In this document: in pieces, positions 13,702 to 13,953 of the stretch
Layout of the letters: every line of letters begins with the position of its first letter
How positions within the stretch are numbered: position 1 is the stretch's first letter
Assembly (NCBI GenBank): GCA_947581845.1
Contig: CANPVY010000090.1
Location: forward strand, 1 to 13,953
Reading direction: 5' to 3'
Length of the DNA: 13,953 bases
Origin: an uncultured bacterium
Lineage (GTDB): Bacteria > Gemmatimonadota > Gemmatimonadetes > Palauibacterales > KS3-K002
Notes under the pieces: model-generated
Told to the model about the DNA's origin: nothing
Database searches by the model: none
What the model saw: the letters and a program-made list of their open reading frames with translations, nothing else
Position numbers and translations under genes: made by a program

Positions 13702-13953
13702 ATGTCGGAATCCGAAGATCAACAGCATTTGGGTGCCCCGCCAGCCGCGCCCGAGCTGAGCCGCCGCGAGCGCAAGAAGCGCGCGCTTCGCCGCAAGATC
13801 TACCAGGCAGCCTTCGAGCTCTTCCTAGAGAAGGGTTTCGAGCATACGACGGTTGAGGAGATCGCGGAGCGGGCTGACGTGGCCAAGGGGACGGTGTTCA
13901 ACTACTTCCCTCGCAAGACGTCGTTCCTCGCTGCCGTTGCCGACGATTGGACG
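13702..13953 (+). CDS. TetR/AcrR-family transcriptional regulator (3' truncated by the window)
   Basis: The first 84 residues are visible. After a polar N-terminus (1-19) comes a basic stretch (RRERKKRALRRKI, 21-33) and the classic TetR helix-turn-helix: AAFELFLEKGFEHTTVEEIA (36-55), then ERADVAKGTVFNYFPRKTSF (56-75). The C-terminal ligand-binding and dimerisation domain lies beyond the right edge, so the inducer cannot be guessed. The ATG is the most plausible start, though GAGAGG directly abuts it instead of leaving the usual spacing; an in-frame GTG at 13684 has no visible binding site. The upstream promoter carries a repeated half-palindrome that fits autorepression, the common arrangement in this family. 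The genes it controls may lie to the right. Confidence 0.92.
   Translation, partial: MSESEDQQHLGAPPAAPELSRRERKKRALRRKIYQAAFELFLEKGFEHTTVEEIAERADVAKGTVFNYFPRKTSFLAAVADDWT

Noticed and set aside
13246..13728. Minus-strand 160-codon open frame over the amidohydrolase end and the TetR spacer
   Set aside because: It overlaps two supported genes and the TetR promoter, lacks a ribosome binding site and has no recognisable domain.
1..13953. tRNA, rRNA, CRISPR, insertion sequence or phage genes
   Set aside because: Looked for on both strands by eye; no cloverleaf, regular spaced repeats, transposase motifs or terminal inverted repeats were found.

Overview
The window is GC-rich bacterial chromosomal DNA with dense coding, frequent GTG starts and long chance open frames opposite the real genes. 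Exported oxidoreductases with twin-arginine signals, a secreted M20 amidohydrolase and a DUF4153 membrane protein together suggest a Gemmatimonadota-like or similar free-living, GC-rich bacterium. That placement is an inference from gene style only. I see no rRNA, tRNA, CRISPR array, transposase or phage gene.

Layout, left to right. (1) 3-1679 (+): the C-terminal part of a large protein of unknown function that enters from the left edge. (2) 1730-2455 (-): an isoprenylcysteine carboxyl methyltransferase-like membrane protein, convergent with the first gene. (3) 2721-4019 (+): three consecutive paralogous two-helix membrane proteins (P1, P2, P3) of 123-130 residues, with no function I can name; their leaders and trailers are partly duplicated too. 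(4) 4197-4943 (+): a nitroreductase-fold protein with an N-terminal membrane anchor. (5) 5000-6802 (+): a DUF4153 polytopic membrane protein whose 3' end overlaps the next gene. (6) 11832 down to 6789 (-): a probable four-gene run, namely two tandem Tat-exported SDR-type NAD-dependent epimerase/dehydratases, an ATP/ADP-translocase-family (NTT) transporter 8 bp after the second of them, and a GT4 glycosyltransferase. (7) 12058-13350 (+): a secreted M20 amidohydrolase, divergent from the SDR pair. (8) 13351-13701: a 351-bp spacer with no convincing gene, ending in a good promoter overlapped by a twofold repeated half-palindrome. (9) 13702 to the right edge (+): the N-terminal DNA-binding part of a TetR-family regulator.

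How the genes may work together: most products act in or across the cytoplasmic membrane. The most suggestive association is the close coupling of a Tat-exported SDR, which needs NAD(P), with a transporter from a family whose members move nucleotides and in at least one case NAD+. A periplasmic cofactor or nucleotide-sugar function is a testable inference, not something the sequence proves. The three-copy membrane protein cluster is the other candidate for an undescribed element. No complete, recognisable novel defence or mobile system is visible.
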